64,000 nucleotides of DNA from Flavobacteriales bacterium (GCA_016715995.1 JADJXF010000005.1:1-64000), one strand, 5' to 3'; shown: positions 16,870 through 28,857, numbered from the stretch's first letter. A program made the numbers and translations. Notes: a model not told the origin generated them from the letters alone.

Positions 16870-16871
16870 TC

Positions 16872-20336
<3,465 letters not shown>

Positions 20337-20343
20337 GAACGGA

Positions 20344-20841
20344 TCATCCGGGCTCGAAACGGTACACCAGTGCCTTGACGGGATCCTTCGCACGATCTTC
20401 CTTCCAAAGGCGACCGCCGTTCTTCTCCAGCACGCGCCGGCTCGCGAGGTTCTCGCGCGCCACCCTTGAGGCGACGTATGGCAAGCGATGAACATCGAAG
20501 GCCTGTTTGAGCAGCGCCCCAACCACCTCACTCGCGTAGCCTTGTCCCCAGTGCTCACGCAGCAACCGGAAGCCCATCAGCACTTCCTCGTCGGGTTGGC
20601 GCCTCAGGCTGCAACGGCCAATCCATGTTCCATCCTTCGATTCAATCGCCCAACGTCCAATCCCTAGCGGCAACTCGACCTGGATGCCCGCGATCCACGA
20701 ACGCGCCGCATCAATGCCGCTGAACGGGACATCATGCACATGCTTGAGCACCTCCGGATCGCTGTTGAGCGCGAGTATGTGCTCGGCATCGCGCTCCTCA
20801 AGGTCTCGCAGGACAAGTCGTACGGTGGTGGCAGTGATCAT
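20344..20841 (-). CDS. GNAT-family N-acetyltransferase (RimJ/RimL-like)
   Basis: The 165-residue product has the GNAT_3 layout: RLVLRDLEERDAEHILALNSD at the N-terminus, an I/WIGRCSLR beta strand, and the acetyl-CoA pyrophosphate loop around REHWGQGYASEVV. The C-terminal part, ENLASRRVLEKNGG, is typical of RimJ/RimL-type enzymes. By family it transfers an acetyl group from acetyl-CoA to a protein N-terminus or small amine; the substrate cannot be told. ATG 20841 was chosen because the homology starts there and the upstream in-frame codons show no family similarity. It converges on the kinase at 16872-20336, with 7 bases between stops. Confidence 0.88.
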   Translation of the reverse strand: MITATTVRLVLRDLEERDAEHILALNSDPEVLKHVHDVPFSGIDAARSWIAGIQVELPLGIGRWAIESKDGTWIGRCSLRRQPDEEVLMGFRLLREHWGQGYASEVVGALLKQAFDVHRLPYVASRVARENLASRRVLEKNGGRLWKEDRAKDPVKALVYRFEPG

Positions 20842-20890
20842 GAGTTGGGTTCGCCCATTATCCTCCGATGCTCCGACTTTCGTCGCGCAC

Positions 20891-22645
20891 TCACCGAACA
20901 GATACTGTGCGCGCACTCCCCTCCGCACCTCTCCCATCGGCGTGCATCCAGGCAGCGTTGATCCGCATTGCAACCTCGTCAGCGTCCTTCTGCTTCCCTT
21001 GGGCCAGTAGCGCATCGCGCAGTCCTTCGAGGGCAAAGCCGTTCTCCGGCCAGTGGATCAGGTCCTGACGGAACACCGCTTCGGCCTCCATCGTTTTACC
21101 AGCCTTCAGCAACAGGCCGCCCAGATCATGCCGCACCGGAAAGCTCCAATCCGGCGGCTCCTGGTACTGCAGCGCATCCTCGGCGATGACCGCCTTCTCA
21201 AACTCGGCCACACCACCTACGAGGTCGCCATCGGCAGCGAGGATCTCGCCTTGCAGCATATGCTCGGCCACGGCCAGTACACCGGTCACCGGGTTGATGC
21301 CCCAGATGGTGAGCTGGTTCACCGTGGTATCGGCGATGCCCGCGCGCAATGCTTCCAGTGCGGTGCGCGCGCCAGCCGCATCTCCGGTGCGCACCCGACG
21401 CATGCCCTGCGCGAAATGCCAGAGCGTCTGCGCGTAGGTGAGCCCGCTGTCCGGGAACGCCTCCGCTTCAAGCTCCTTCCACATGCCCTGCTTGATGGCA
21501 ACCTGCCATGGATAGGCATAGTAGTGCTGGAGCGTGGCGAAGTCGGGGATGTGCATCAGGTCCTTCGCCAGGTGCGCCCGCAGGTCAAGCGCGCTCTTCC
21601 ATGCCTGGGCGCGCTCGCCGCTCATGACGGCACATGCGCTGAGGAAGTGGATGTTGTGCGGGAAGTAGGCGATGGGATATACGCCCTGAGCATGGCAGGT
21701 CGCCGTGTACCCGCTATCCACGCTCACGGAGCGGCGGTTGGCCAGCACGCCCTCGTGGTAGCGGCCGGTGCGGATGTAGATGTGCGAGGGCATGTGCACC
21801 AGATGACCGCTCAGCGGCACCGCATCAGTGAGGAAAGCAGCACTTGGCAGTGCACGGTCCGGCGTGCGCGAGGCCTCTACCGCATGGATGTTCAGGTGGT
21901 GCGCGCCAGGGTGTTTCGGGAAGCGCTTCATGCCGCGCTCAAGCGTCGCGATGATCTCAGGCGTCCAAGGCTTCTCACGTCCATCCTTCTCCCATAGGTC
22001 CCAGGGGTGCAGGTCCATGAGCGATTCCGCGAACAGCGTGGCGATGTCCGGATCATCGGGGTAGCGGTCGGCCACCTTGCGCATGGCCTCGGAGTAGTCC
22101 CTATCAAGCCCGCTCCGGTCCTCGATCGGCTCAGCGGTGTAGCGTTTGGCCATGGCCACGATGAGGTCGCGCTCCTTCACGCCGCAACGATGCATGAGCG
22201 ACTGCGCCTTGGTGATGGCTGCGTGGGCCCGTTCGTAGTTGTCCGGCTCCATGCCCGCGTTGTAATTGGGCCCTAGTACATAGGCGAAGCCCCACCATGC
22301 CATGGCGCAGCTGCTGTCGAGCCGCGCCGCCTGCCAGAAGCTGCGCGCCGCCTCGGCATGGTTGAATCCGTACGCGAGCAGCAGTCCTTGGTTGAAGTAA
22401 CGCTGCACGCTGTCGCGCCGCGCGGCGGGCAGATCCATATCGATGCTGATGGGATACTCCAACTGGTCGAGGCCGGCGAAGAGCACCTGTGCCATGCCGC
22501 TCGCATACCAATCGCGGTCGTGCATCAAGGTGGGGCCGCAGCCCGTCGATGCGCCAACACTTGGTACGGAGGTGTCGGGTGGCGTGGTGGTGCAGGCGAC
22601 CAACAAGAAGGTCGTCCACAGCAGCGCGAGGGTCCGGATGCTCAT
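20891..22645 (-). CDS. TPR-repeat lipoprotein of unknown function
   Basis: The 584-residue product begins with a lipoprotein signal (MSIRTLALL..., lipobox LLVAC) followed by a Thr/Pro-rich stretch. The rest is predicted helical, with TPR-like units (NQGLLLAYGFNHAEAARSFW, AYVLGPNYN) and family-typical motifs such as HHLNIHAVEAS, HMPSHIYIRTG and YFPHNIHF. It resembles a conserved TPR family found in Bacteroidota and other phyla, for which no function is established that I can name. ATG 22645 was chosen because it starts the signal peptide. It is read toward the GNAT gene, 49 bases away, with no obvious terminator between, so they may be co-transcribed. Confidence 0.82.
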   Translation of the reverse strand: MSIRTLALLWTTFLLVACTTTPPDTSVPSVGASTGCGPTLMHDRDWYASGMAQVLFAGLDQLEYPISIDMDLPAARRDSVQRYFNQGLLLAYGFNHAEAARSFWQAARLDSSCAMAWWGFAYVLGPNYNAGMEPDNYERAHAAITKAQSLMHRCGVKERDLIVAMAKRYTAEPIEDRSGLDRDYSEAMRKVADRYPDDPDIATLFAESLMDLHPWDLWEKDGREKPWTPEIIATLERGMKRFPKHPGAHHLNIHAVEASRTPDRALPSAAFLTDAVPLSGHLVHMPSHIYIRTGRYHEGVLANRRSVSVDSGYTATCHAQGVYPIAYFPHNIHFLSACAVMSGERAQAWKSALDLRAHLAKDLMHIPDFATLQHYYAYPWQVAIKQGMWKELEAEAFPDSGLTYAQTLWHFAQGMRRVRTGDAAGARTALEALRAGIADTTVNQLTIWGINPVTGVLAVAEHMLQGEILAADGDLVGGVAEFEKAVIAEDALQYQEPPDWSFPVRHDLGGLLLKAGKTMEAEAVFRQDLIHWPENGFALEGLRDALLAQGKQKDADEVAMRINAAWMHADGRGAEGSARTVSVR

Positions 22646-22710
22646 GGCCGAGGGGTTTGGTGGGTTGAAGCTAATGCAACGCATCAGGCTGACATGAACC
22701 GCCAGAAAGC

Positions 22711-22742
22711 CTGAAGGCCCCGCCTTGCAGCGGAGCCTTCAG
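22711..22742. terminator. Terminator-like hairpin in a divergent intergenic region
   Basis: The arms CTGAAGGC (22711-22718) and GCCTTCAG (22735-22742) plus the inner CCGC/GCGG pair form a long GC-rich hairpin without a strong T-tract on either side. It lies between the starts of two divergent genes, so no recognised gene ends here. On the minus strand a TAGATTCG -7-like element (22757-22764) is close by. The rest of 22646-22879 shows no gene. Confidence 0.5.
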
Positions 22743-22879
22743 ATCACCAGACCATCCGAATCTACCCGATCCCAACCTCCCTTCCCGGCTGTTGGATCGA
22801 TCGTTCAAAACGATAAGTGCATTCGGTGACATCAAGCGGCGCATGCGAATACATTGCCGCCACGAACGAAGGAGAACGA

Positions 22880-23320
22880 ATGACTTTCACCGCACAGATC
22901 GACGACCTGACCACCGCGCTGCGCCACACGCGTTCACGGCTCCTGGCCCCGGTGGATCCTTTCCAACTGCAGATCCCGCGCGACCCCGAAGTGTTCGTGG
23001 AGGACACGCTGTACTACGTAATGGACCAATGGGCTGAGGACCTTCGCACGCAAGGCAATGTGCTGGAGGAGGACACCGCATGGAACGATGCCCAGAGCGG
23101 TTACCCGCGGTACGTGCTGCGCATGGCGGGCGGCAATCTGGTGCAGCTCCACTTCACCGGTGAGTACCCGAGATCCTTGTTCCTGAACATCAGCAAGGGC
23201 TTCCGCAACGGCCAGCAGTTCAGCGACGCCCGGCATGTCCAGATGGAACTGCCCATCACCACCGATGCCAATGCGCTGCTCGCCAGTTTGCTCGATGGCC
23301 TCAAGGGCGTGACGGTCTGA
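22880..23320 (+). CDS. Conserved hypothetical protein
   Basis: The 146-residue soluble protein has no signal peptide or membrane helix and I do not recognise the family. It starts with an amphipathic helix, has an acidic middle (VEDTLYYVMDQWAEDL), and ends in an alpha/beta pattern. The start is supported by one of the few clear Shine-Dalgarno sequences in the window: AAGGAGA at 22869-22875, five bases before ATG 22880. Most neighbours lack such a site, so this gene may be translated by a more conventional route. It is followed 51 bases later by the SixA-like phosphatase on the same strand. Confidence 0.75.
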   Translation: MTFTAQIDDLTTALRHTRSRLLAPVDPFQLQIPRDPEVFVEDTLYYVMDQWAEDLRTQGNVLEEDTAWNDAQSGYPRYVLRMAGGNLVQLHFTGEYPRSLFLNISKGFRNGQQFSDARHVQMELPITTDANALLASLLDGLKGVTV

Positions 23321-23371
23321 GCGGAGCGTGAAGAGCGCCGGAACGAGGATCCGGATTCTAATTTGGCGGTC

Positions 23372-23875
23372 ATGCGAACGCTCTACATCTGCCGTCATGC
23401 CAAGAGCAGTTGGGCCGATCCCGGCCAGGATGATCATGATCGTCCGCTGAATGAACGCGGACAACGCGATGCGCCGCTGATGGCCAATCATTTCAAGGAA
23501 CGTGGTGAGCGGATTGATCTGATCGTGAGCAGCGACGCGGTCCGTGCGCTTTCGACGGCCAAGTCATTCAAACAGGAGCTTCGCATGGACGGCAATCGCT
23601 TCCGGTTGGAGCCCAAACTCTACCATGCCTCGGTGCAGACCATCGCGCAGGTGGTTGCCGCGTTTCCGGATGACTGCCAGCGCGCCATGATCGTGGGGCA
23701 CAACCCCGGCTTGTCGGAGGCCGTTCTCTACTTCAGCAGCGAGAACATTGGTGAGCTGCCCACCTGCGGGCTGGTACGGATTGATTTCGTGGCAGATGAA
23801 TGGAAGGCCACGGGCCGGGACCTCGGCACGCTTGTATGGTTCGAGCAACCCAAGCGCATTCTGGGCCAGGGCTGA
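23372..23875 (+). CDS. SixA-like phosphohistidine phosphatase (histidine phosphatase family)
   Basis: The 167 residues have the branch 2 histidine phosphatase pattern: the catalytic RHAKS near residue 9, an Arg in RPLNERG, SSDAVRALSTA, and the second catalytic His in VGHNPGLSE. SixA-type enzymes remove phosphate from phospho-His in phosphotransfer domains or other small substrates. With so many kinases in the window a signalling role is tempting, but the gene is 3 kb from the nearest one and is not in their operon. The start was placed at ATG 23372, at the beginning of the first beta strand. It converges with the CoA-binding protein, with two bases between stops. Confidence 0.85.
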   Translation: MRTLYICRHAKSSWADPGQDDHDRPLNERGQRDAPLMANHFKERGERIDLIVSSDAVRALSTAKSFKQELRMDGNRFRLEPKLYHASVQTIAQVVAAFPDDCQRAMIVGHNPGLSEAVLYFSSENIGELPTCGLVRIDFVADEWKATGRDLGTLVWFEQPKRILGQG

Positions 23876-23877
23876 TC

Positions 23878-24258
23878 TCAATACTGCCCGGTGGCCAGCA
23901 TCACCAGCGTGCAGGCTTCCTCCACTTCCACTCCTTCCCCGACCAACGCCTTCGCGAATGCTGGATTCGCTGTGCCGGGGTTGAAGATGACCCGACGCGG
24001 CCGCAGCTTGATCAACGGCTCGATCCACGGCTGCTGGTTCACCACCGAGAGATAAAGCGTCACCGTGTCGATGGCGCCGCCGTCCGGCAAATCGGTCAGT
24101 ATCTCCACATCGCCGATGCGGCCGGCTCTGCGTCCGATTGCCACCACCGGCACTCCGTGCTCACGGAGCCTTCGTACCGCAAGGTTCGAATAGCGCGTGG
24201 GCTTCTCGCTCGCGCCGAGCACGAGTGTAGACCCGGTCATGTGGCGAAGGTCGCTCAT
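23878..24258 (-). CDS. CoA-binding domain protein (Rossmann fold, YccU-like)
   Basis: This 126-residue single-domain protein has the CoA_binding fold: TLVLGAS at the first strand, VVAIG.R near the second, VTLYLSV, and RRVIFNPGTANPAF followed by EACTLVML. Members are related to the nucleotide-binding part of succinyl-CoA synthetase; most stand-alone members have no fixed role. ATG 24258 was chosen over the TTG one codon upstream. It is divergent from the phosphoesterase gene, with about 108 bases between the two starts. Confidence 0.85.
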   Translation of the reverse strand: MSDLRHMTGSTLVLGASEKPTRYSNLAVRRLREHGVPVVAIGRRAGRIGDVEILTDLPDGGAIDTVTLYLSVVNQQPWIEPLIKLRPRRVIFNPGTANPAFAKALVGEGVEVEEACTLVMLATGQY

Positions 24259-24366
24259 CAACAGGCGGTGTTCGCCGTTCCCATGGGCTTAACGCGGAAT
24301 TCACCCAGCGGCCACGCTGCCGGAGCAGCTTCGCAGCCGACCTGCACCAAGGCAGGCGTGAACCAC

Positions 24367-25155
24367 ATGAAGCGCGTGATTGATGTCGTGGTCCTTTCCG
24401 ACCTCCACTTAGGCACCTACGGCAGCCGCGCCGACGAACTGCTTGACTACCTCCGGGGCATCAAGCCGCGGATGGTGGTGCTCAACGGCGACATCATCGA
24501 CATCTGGCAGTTCAAGAAGAGCTACTTCCCCCCCAGCCACATGAAGGTGCTGAAGCGGCTCATGAAGCTGGCCGCGAAGGTCCCGGTGTACTACCTCACG
24601 GGCAACCACGACGAAGCCCTGCGCCGGTACAGCCCGGCCGTGCTCGGTAAGCTCAAGCTGCTCGACCAACTGGACCTCACCATCGGTGGCGAGCGCTATT
24701 GGTTCTTCCACGGCGACATCTTCGACGCCAGCACGCGCCACGCCAAGTGGATCGCCAAGCTCGGCGGCATGGGATACGACCTGCTCATCCGCCTGAACAA
24801 CGTGGTGAACCGCATGCTGGATCTGCTTGGCCGCCCGCGCATGAGCTTCAGCGCACGCATCAAGCGCAGCGTGAAACGGGCCGTCGCTTACATCAGCGAC
24901 TTCGAGGAGACGGCCGCGGACGTGGCCATTCACGAAGGCTTCCAGTACGTGGTCTGCGGGCACATCCACCAGCCGCAGCTGCGCACCATCAGCAATGCGC
25001 AGGGCAGCGTGCGCTACATGAACAGCGGCGATTGGATCGAGCACATGAGCGCGCTCGAATACGCCGATGGCGCGTGGAGCATCTACATGCACGGAGCGGC
25101 CACGATCGCGGCGGCGCGGCCAGAGGCTGCCGAGCTGGAGCCGGTCCTGGGCTGA
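24367..25155 (+). CDS. UDP-2,3-diacylglucosamine pyrophosphatase-like metallophosphoesterase
   Basis: The 262-residue calcineurin-like phosphoesterase has all five metal-binding motifs: DLHLG, GDIID, GNHD, FFHGD and GHIHQP. It resembles LpxH/LpxH2-type enzymes, which split UDP-2,3-diacylglucosamine to lipid X and UMP in lipid A synthesis. An insertion at about residues 130-180 (NNVVNRMLDLL..., SVKRAVAYISDFEE) is helical and could contact membrane, as in LpxH. Within Bacteroidota such paralogs are annotated both as LpxH and as unspecified phosphoesterases, so the exact substrate is uncertain. The convergent neighbour is a membrane-lipid acyltransferase, which fits a lipid context. Confidence 0.82.
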   Translation: MKRVIDVVVLSDLHLGTYGSRADELLDYLRGIKPRMVVLNGDIIDIWQFKKSYFPPSHMKVLKRLMKLAAKVPVYYLTGNHDEALRRYSPAVLGKLKLLDQLDLTIGGERYWFFHGDIFDASTRHAKWIAKLGGMGYDLLIRLNNVVNRMLDLLGRPRMSFSARIKRSVKRAVAYISDFEETAADVAIHEGFQYVVCGHIHQPQLRTISNAQGSVRYMNSGDWIEHMSALEYADGAWSIYMHGAATIAAARPEAAELEPVLG

Positions 25156-25164
25156 CCGCCACGC

Positions 25165-26916
25165 TCACACTTCGCTCATCCCTTTGCGGAGGTCCTCCAC
25201 GGTCCGCTCCGGCAGCTTGTTCATGTCGAGCACCATCAGGCCGTCCAGCGCATCGTTGAAGCGCGGGTCGCGGTTGAAGCCGATGATGCGCGCGTTGAGC
25301 AGCAGGTACTTCTTCAGCAGCACGGGCATGGCGGTCTCGTGGGGATCAACCTCGGCGATGAGGCGGTCCATCTTCTTCAGATCGGCCATGGAGGCCTGCA
25401 CCAGGGCCTCGCTGTCGGCCTTGTCGGGCTTGATGCGGAAACGGTGCCTGGGATGCACGTACTGCGCGAGCTGGTCATCGTAATGGTTCAACCGGACGAA
25501 CTCCATGATGAGCGTACGCGAGAACCGGCTGTACGTTCCGCTGATGGAGACCGGTCCGATGAGATAGTGCTGGTCCGGATTGGCGATGAGGTGCAGGAGC
25601 AGGCCGCGCCAGAGCATGAAGAGCGGGAGCCGCTGCCGCTGGTACTCCTGGGCGATGAAGGAGCGGCCCAACTCGAAGCTGTGGCGGAGCACGCGCTCCA
25701 TCGGGCGGTCCATGCGGAAGAGCGTGCTGGTGTAGAATCCCCTCTTGCCATAGCGCGCCATGATGCGTCGTCCATTGCCGATGCGGTAAGCCCCTACCAG
25801 CCGCCGCTTCTCGCGGTCCCACAAGAAGAGATGGTCGTAGTAGAGGTCGAACTCGTCGAGGTCGATGGCCTTGTTGGTTCCCTCTCCCACCGAACGGAAG
25901 GTTACTTCACGCAAGCGGCCGATCTCCCGAAGCATGTGCGGAATGCGATGGCTCGGGGCGATGTACAGGTCGAATTCAGCCTGGTGGTTAAGGCGCAGAT
26001 CTTCTAGGCCGGCGATCTCGCGGACAAGCGTATCCTGCGGCCCCTCCTCCACCACATCCTTGGGTCGCCTAGGGAACCGCAACGGGTTGAAGAGGTCGCG
26101 CTTCACTTGCAATCCGCTGCCGAGCGCATATGTCTTCGCGCGGAGGTATCGGGCCAGTTGGTCCGTGGAGGAGAACGCGTTGAGGTCCTTCGGTGCGATG
26201 GGCTTGCCGATGCGCATCCGGACCGTGCGTCCGCGCATGCGCAGCATCTCGGTGGGCAGGGCCAGCGTGCGCAGGTTGGGATGGATCATGCCCAGCATCT
26301 GGAAGACCAAGCTGTTGGCCCCATCGAACCAGACGGGCACCACAGGCACCTTCGCGTGCTGCACCAATTTGATGGCCGGGGCTTTCCAGCGCGGGTCGGC
26401 CACGCCCTTCACCTCGGTGTGCCAGCTGCTTACCTCTCCTGCCGGAAAGACCGCCAGCGCATGGTTCTGGGCCAAGTGCTCCAAGGCTTGCCGCATGCCT
26501 TGGAAGCTGCTGCGCGAGCCGAGCTGCTCGAAGGGATTCACCCCGATGAAGCGCTCGCTCAGGGGCTCCAACTGCTGGAGCAGGAAATTGGCCATCACCT
26601 TCAGGTCGGGCCGCACCCGCCCCAGCACCTGCACCAAGGCCAGGCCATCAATGGCACCGTATGGGTGATTGGCTACGAAGACCAAGCCGCCCTCCTTGGG
26701 CACCTGTTCCAGGTCAGCATCGGTCACCTCCAACTCCAGTTCCAGGTTCCGGAACACCGCGTCCGTGAACTCGAGGTCGCGCAGGTGCTGGATGTCATTG
26801 TAGAAACGCTCCAAGCGCTTCAATCCGCTCATCTCCGTGAGCAACGCGATGCGCGGATCGCCCGGCCGCATGTGGCTGGCCTTGGCAAGCTCGGCCGGTT
26901 GAACCAAACGCTTCAT
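25165..26916 (-). CDS. OlsF-like bifunctional acyltransferase (PlsC domain plus OlsB-like GNAT domain)
   Basis: The 583 residues fuse two acyltransferases. The N-terminal half is PlsC-like, with NHPYGAIDG (variant of NH(X4)D) near residue 90, then VFPAGEVS and VPVVPVWFDG. The C-terminal half is OlsB-like GNAT (FDLYYDHLFLWD, LVGAYRIGNG, ELGRSFIAQEYQ, then the LLLHLIANPDQHYLIGPVSIS segment). OlsF proteins of Serratia and Flavobacterium with both domains make ornithine lipid in one polypeptide; in Bacteroides related split enzymes make glycine lipids. The amino acid head group cannot be told from sequence. The start at ATG 26916 is supported by TACATTCG ending nine bases upstream. It converges with the LpxH-like gene. 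Confidence 0.85.
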   Translation of the reverse strand: MKRLVQPAELAKASHMRPGDPRIALLTEMSGLKRLERFYNDIQHLRDLEFTDAVFRNLELELEVTDADLEQVPKEGGLVFVANHPYGAIDGLALVQVLGRVRPDLKVMANFLLQQLEPLSERFIGVNPFEQLGSRSSFQGMRQALEHLAQNHALAVFPAGEVSSWHTEVKGVADPRWKAPAIKLVQHAKVPVVPVWFDGANSLVFQMLGMIHPNLRTLALPTEMLRMRGRTVRMRIGKPIAPKDLNAFSSTDQLARYLRAKTYALGSGLQVKRDLFNPLRFPRRPKDVVEEGPQDTLVREIAGLEDLRLNHQAEFDLYIAPSHRIPHMLREIGRLREVTFRSVGEGTNKAIDLDEFDLYYDHLFLWDREKRRLVGAYRIGNGRRIMARYGKRGFYTSTLFRMDRPMERVLRHSFELGRSFIAQEYQRQRLPLFMLWRGLLLHLIANPDQHYLIGPVSISGTYSRFSRTLIMEFVRLNHYDDQLAQYVHPRHRFRIKPDKADSEALVQASMADLKKMDRLIAEVDPHETAMPVLLKKYLLLNARIIGFNRDPRFNDALDGLMVLDMNKLPERTVEDLRKGMSEV

Positions 26917-26925
26917 CGCTGCTGG

Positions 26926-26933
26926 CGAATGTA
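26926..26933 (-). promoter_or_regulatory. Predicted -7 element for the OlsF-like gene
   Basis: TACATTCG on the minus strand fits TAnnTTyG and ends nine bases upstream of ATG 26916. No convincing -33 TTG was found at 19-21 nt. Confidence 0.5.
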
Positions 26934-27123
26934 CCCGGCATCCAAACGATGCCCACCCCTGTTGAAAAGAAGCCCACTGCTGGACCCGAAAACAGGACGC
27001 CGGCACATCCGGCTTAACAAAGATCAACGGGAAGGTCATCGTCATTGGAATGAGGTCCGTCTTGCTATTCACAAGGCTCGTCGATCATTCTGGGCCGGCT
27101 GTTGATAGAACGTGAGTCGTTGG

Positions 27124-27154
27124 TTTGGCTGGCCGGATGCCCCGGATAGATTTG
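27124..27154 (+). promoter_or_regulatory. Consensus Bacteroidota promoter of the M23 peptidase gene
   Basis: TTTG (27124-27127), exactly 19 nt, then TAGATTTG (27147-27154) is a full match to the Bacteroidota primary-sigma consensus. The start codon follows six bases later, so transcription is predicted to begin at or next to the ATG, giving a leaderless message. Confidence 0.72.
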
Positions 27155-27160
27155 CCATCC

Positions 27161-28081
27161 ATGCATCTCAGCCCCCGCGTGCTCCTGCTATCCGCAGCCT
27201 TCCTGGCTTGGGGCGCGTTGCGTGCGCAGGTGGACACCACCGGCTACGGCGGCCCGGATGGCGAGGACATCTTTGAGGAACTGGTAACTGATGCGGAGGA
27301 GGCCACCGTGGAGGTCAGCCGTGTGGCGCGTGCCATTGGCATGCTGGGCGATGTGAATGACTCCTTGTCTGTCATTCCGGGCTACGACATGTATTGCCAC
27401 TGGAACACTGACCTGATCTTCGATCGGGCGCGCACATCGCGCTTCATGCACGATACGCTTTGCCTGGTCCTCAGCGAGACAGACGATGACCACGCCATGC
27501 CCTGTACAGGCCACGTGACCTCGCCTTTCGGTCCCAGGCGTGGGCGGATGCACTACGGCCTTGATCTGAAGCTTCGGACAGGAGACCCGGTGGTTTGCGC
27601 CTTCCCTGGGGTGGTCCGGATATCAAAGTATAACCGTAGCTTCGGGCATGTGGTGGTTGTCCGGCACCACAACGGGCTGGAGACCTTGTACGCGCACCTG
27701 AGCAAGCGATTGGTGACGCCCGGTCAGGTGGTGGCCGCCGGTGATACGTTGGGCAAGGGCGGCAACACCGGCCGGAGCTATGGCAGCCACTTGCATTTCG
27801 AAGTGCGCTTCCTGGATCAGCCCATCGACCCTTCGCTCCTCTTCGATGCGGAGCAGGGGCGGTTGAAGGCGAAGACCTTCGAGCTCAACAAGGGCACGTT
27901 CGAGGCCATGGCTGCGGCCAAGGTGGCAGCGGGTTCCCGTAAATTCCATGTGGTAAGGCCCGGTGACACCCTTTCCGCCATCGCCCGTCGGCATGGGACC
28001 TCGGTTCCTATGCTCTGCCGGTTGAACGGCATCAGTCAGCACCGGGTGCTGCAGATCGGTCAGCGCATCCGCACCAATTAG
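27161..28081 (+). CDS. Secreted M23-family peptidase with LysM domain
   Basis: The 306 residues start with a signal peptide (about 1-24, ending in LRAQ). A ~80-residue region without recognised domain is followed by an M23 (LytM) domain (about 118-220) with the zinc/catalytic motifs HYGLDLKL and HLHFEVRF and an additional His in YAHLSK. A C-terminal LysM (about 260-305) has HVVRPGDTLSAIARRHGTS and IGQRI. M23 enzymes cut peptidoglycan cross-links or, with missing residues, activate other amidases; here the expected zinc ligands are present. LysM anchors it to the cell wall. The stop overlaps the convergent membrane-protein gene by four bases. The start is fixed by the signal peptide and by the promoter ending six bases upstream. 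Confidence 0.9.
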   Translation: MHLSPRVLLLSAAFLAWGALRAQVDTTGYGGPDGEDIFEELVTDAEEATVEVSRVARAIGMLGDVNDSLSVIPGYDMYCHWNTDLIFDRARTSRFMHDTLCLVLSETDDDHAMPCTGHVTSPFGPRRGRMHYGLDLKLRTGDPVVCAFPGVVRISKYNRSFGHVVVVRHHNGLETLYAHLSKRLVTPGQVVAAGDTLGKGGNTGRSYGSHLHFEVRFLDQPIDPSLLFDAEQGRLKAKTFELNKGTFEAMAAAKVAAGSRKFHVVRPGDTLSAIARRHGTSVPMLCRLNGISQHRVLQIGQRIRTN

Positions 28082-28677
28082 GCGGCGCTGCCGGCAGGTT
28101 GGTCATCACTGCGCTTCTGCAGCCGCATAATGGCCTCCACGAGCTCGTGATTGTATTCGGGGGAAAGGAGCCAAGCGCCCATCGTCCTGGACCGAAGCAG
28201 CACGAGGTCATGCCGGGAGTCCGGCATCCGGTCTATCAGGCCACGACCCAAGCCGAAAGTGAATGTGCGCAGGCCGATATCCACCGTGCAGAACCGCATG
28301 AAGTCGTTGCCCGCCTCGGAACGTTCGGGTTTGGTCTTCGACCGAGGTGCCACCTTCGACATGTAGTAGTCACGCGCCGCGACACGCTCGATGAGGCTGG
28401 TATCGATGATCTCCGCTGCCGGAATCCTGAGTTCATCCTTTCCGCGAAGAAGCGTGAGCGCGTGCGCCCCAACCACGTATGACGCACGGAAGGAGGCATC
28501 GCGGTAGAGTGCCGCAGCGATGACCGGCAAGTAGAGCACCGCACTGATGGCGAGTACCAGGAAACCGCCCGAGGAGACCCCGATCAGCACCCCCACCAGA
28601 AGCAGGAACGGGAGGACATACAGGACAAGCCGGGTGTTCTGCCACTGCCTCCGTGTGCGATACCGCCGTTCGGCCAT
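28078..28677 (-). CDS. Small membrane protein with a PH-like domain, function unknown
   Basis: The 199 residues begin with a basic segment, followed by a pair of closely spaced hydrophobic helices (about 16-60). A soluble domain of about 130 residues follows (YVVGAHALTLLRGKDELRIPAAEIIDTSL...), whose strand pattern resembles the bacterial PH/YdbT-like membrane proteins. I cannot assign a function. The last residues are hydrophilic. It lies just downstream of tRNA-Leu on the same strand, separated by a GC-rich hairpin, and its own promoter was not seen. Confidence 0.75.
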   Translation of the reverse strand: MAERRYRTRRQWQNTRLVLYVLPFLLLVGVLIGVSSGGFLVLAISAVLYLPVIAAALYRDASFRASYVVGAHALTLLRGKDELRIPAAEIIDTSLIERVAARDYYMSKVAPRSKTKPERSEAGNDFMRFCTVDIGLRTFTFGLGRGLIDRMPDSRHDLVLLRSRTMGAWLLSPEYNHELVEAIMRLQKRSDDQPAGSAA

Positions 28678-28705
28678 GCGATCCTATTCCCTGTTTGAAA
28701 CGACC

Positions 28706-28729
28706 GGGGCGGCCTGCGCGGACCGCCCC
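28706..28729 (-). terminator. Hairpin downstream of tRNA-Leu
   Basis: GGGGCGG (28706-28712) pairs with CCGCCCC (28723-28729). It lies six bases past the tRNA-Leu 3' end and before the next gene. There is no long T-tract, so it may end transcription weakly or only mark the tRNA 3' trailer. Confidence 0.5.
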
Positions 28730-28734
28730 ATGAG

Positions 28735-28818
28735 TACCGGAGAAGGGACTCGAACCCTTACAACCTTACGGTCACACGCCCCTGAAACGTGCGCGTCTAC
28801 CAATTCCGCCACTCCGGT
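28735..28818 (-). tRNA. tRNA-Leu (CAG)
   Basis: The 84-base gene folds with a perfect 7-bp acceptor stem (ACCGGAG with CTCCGGT), discriminator A, D arm GCGGAATTGGTAGACGC, anticodon stem CACGT/GCGTG around loop TTCAGGG (anticodon CAG), a leucine-type long variable arm and T arm GGGTTCGAGTCCC. CCA is not encoded. TATATTTG upstream (28850-28857) is the predicted -7 element. Confidence 0.95.
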
Positions 28819-28849
28819 GATCGTGGTCGTGTGATTCGTGCAGGGGCGG

Positions 28850-28857
28850 CAAATATA
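28850..28857 (-). promoter_or_regulatory. Predicted -7 element for tRNA-Leu
   Basis: TATATTTG on the minus strand is an exact TAnnTTTG match, 31 bases upstream of the tRNA 5' end. The region 28858-29093 beyond it holds no gene that I can support. Confidence 0.55.

Noticed and set aside
23372..23875. SixA-like phosphatase as part of the upstream signalling array
   Set aside because: It is 3 kb away, beyond unrelated genes on the other strand, and shares no promoter element with the array.
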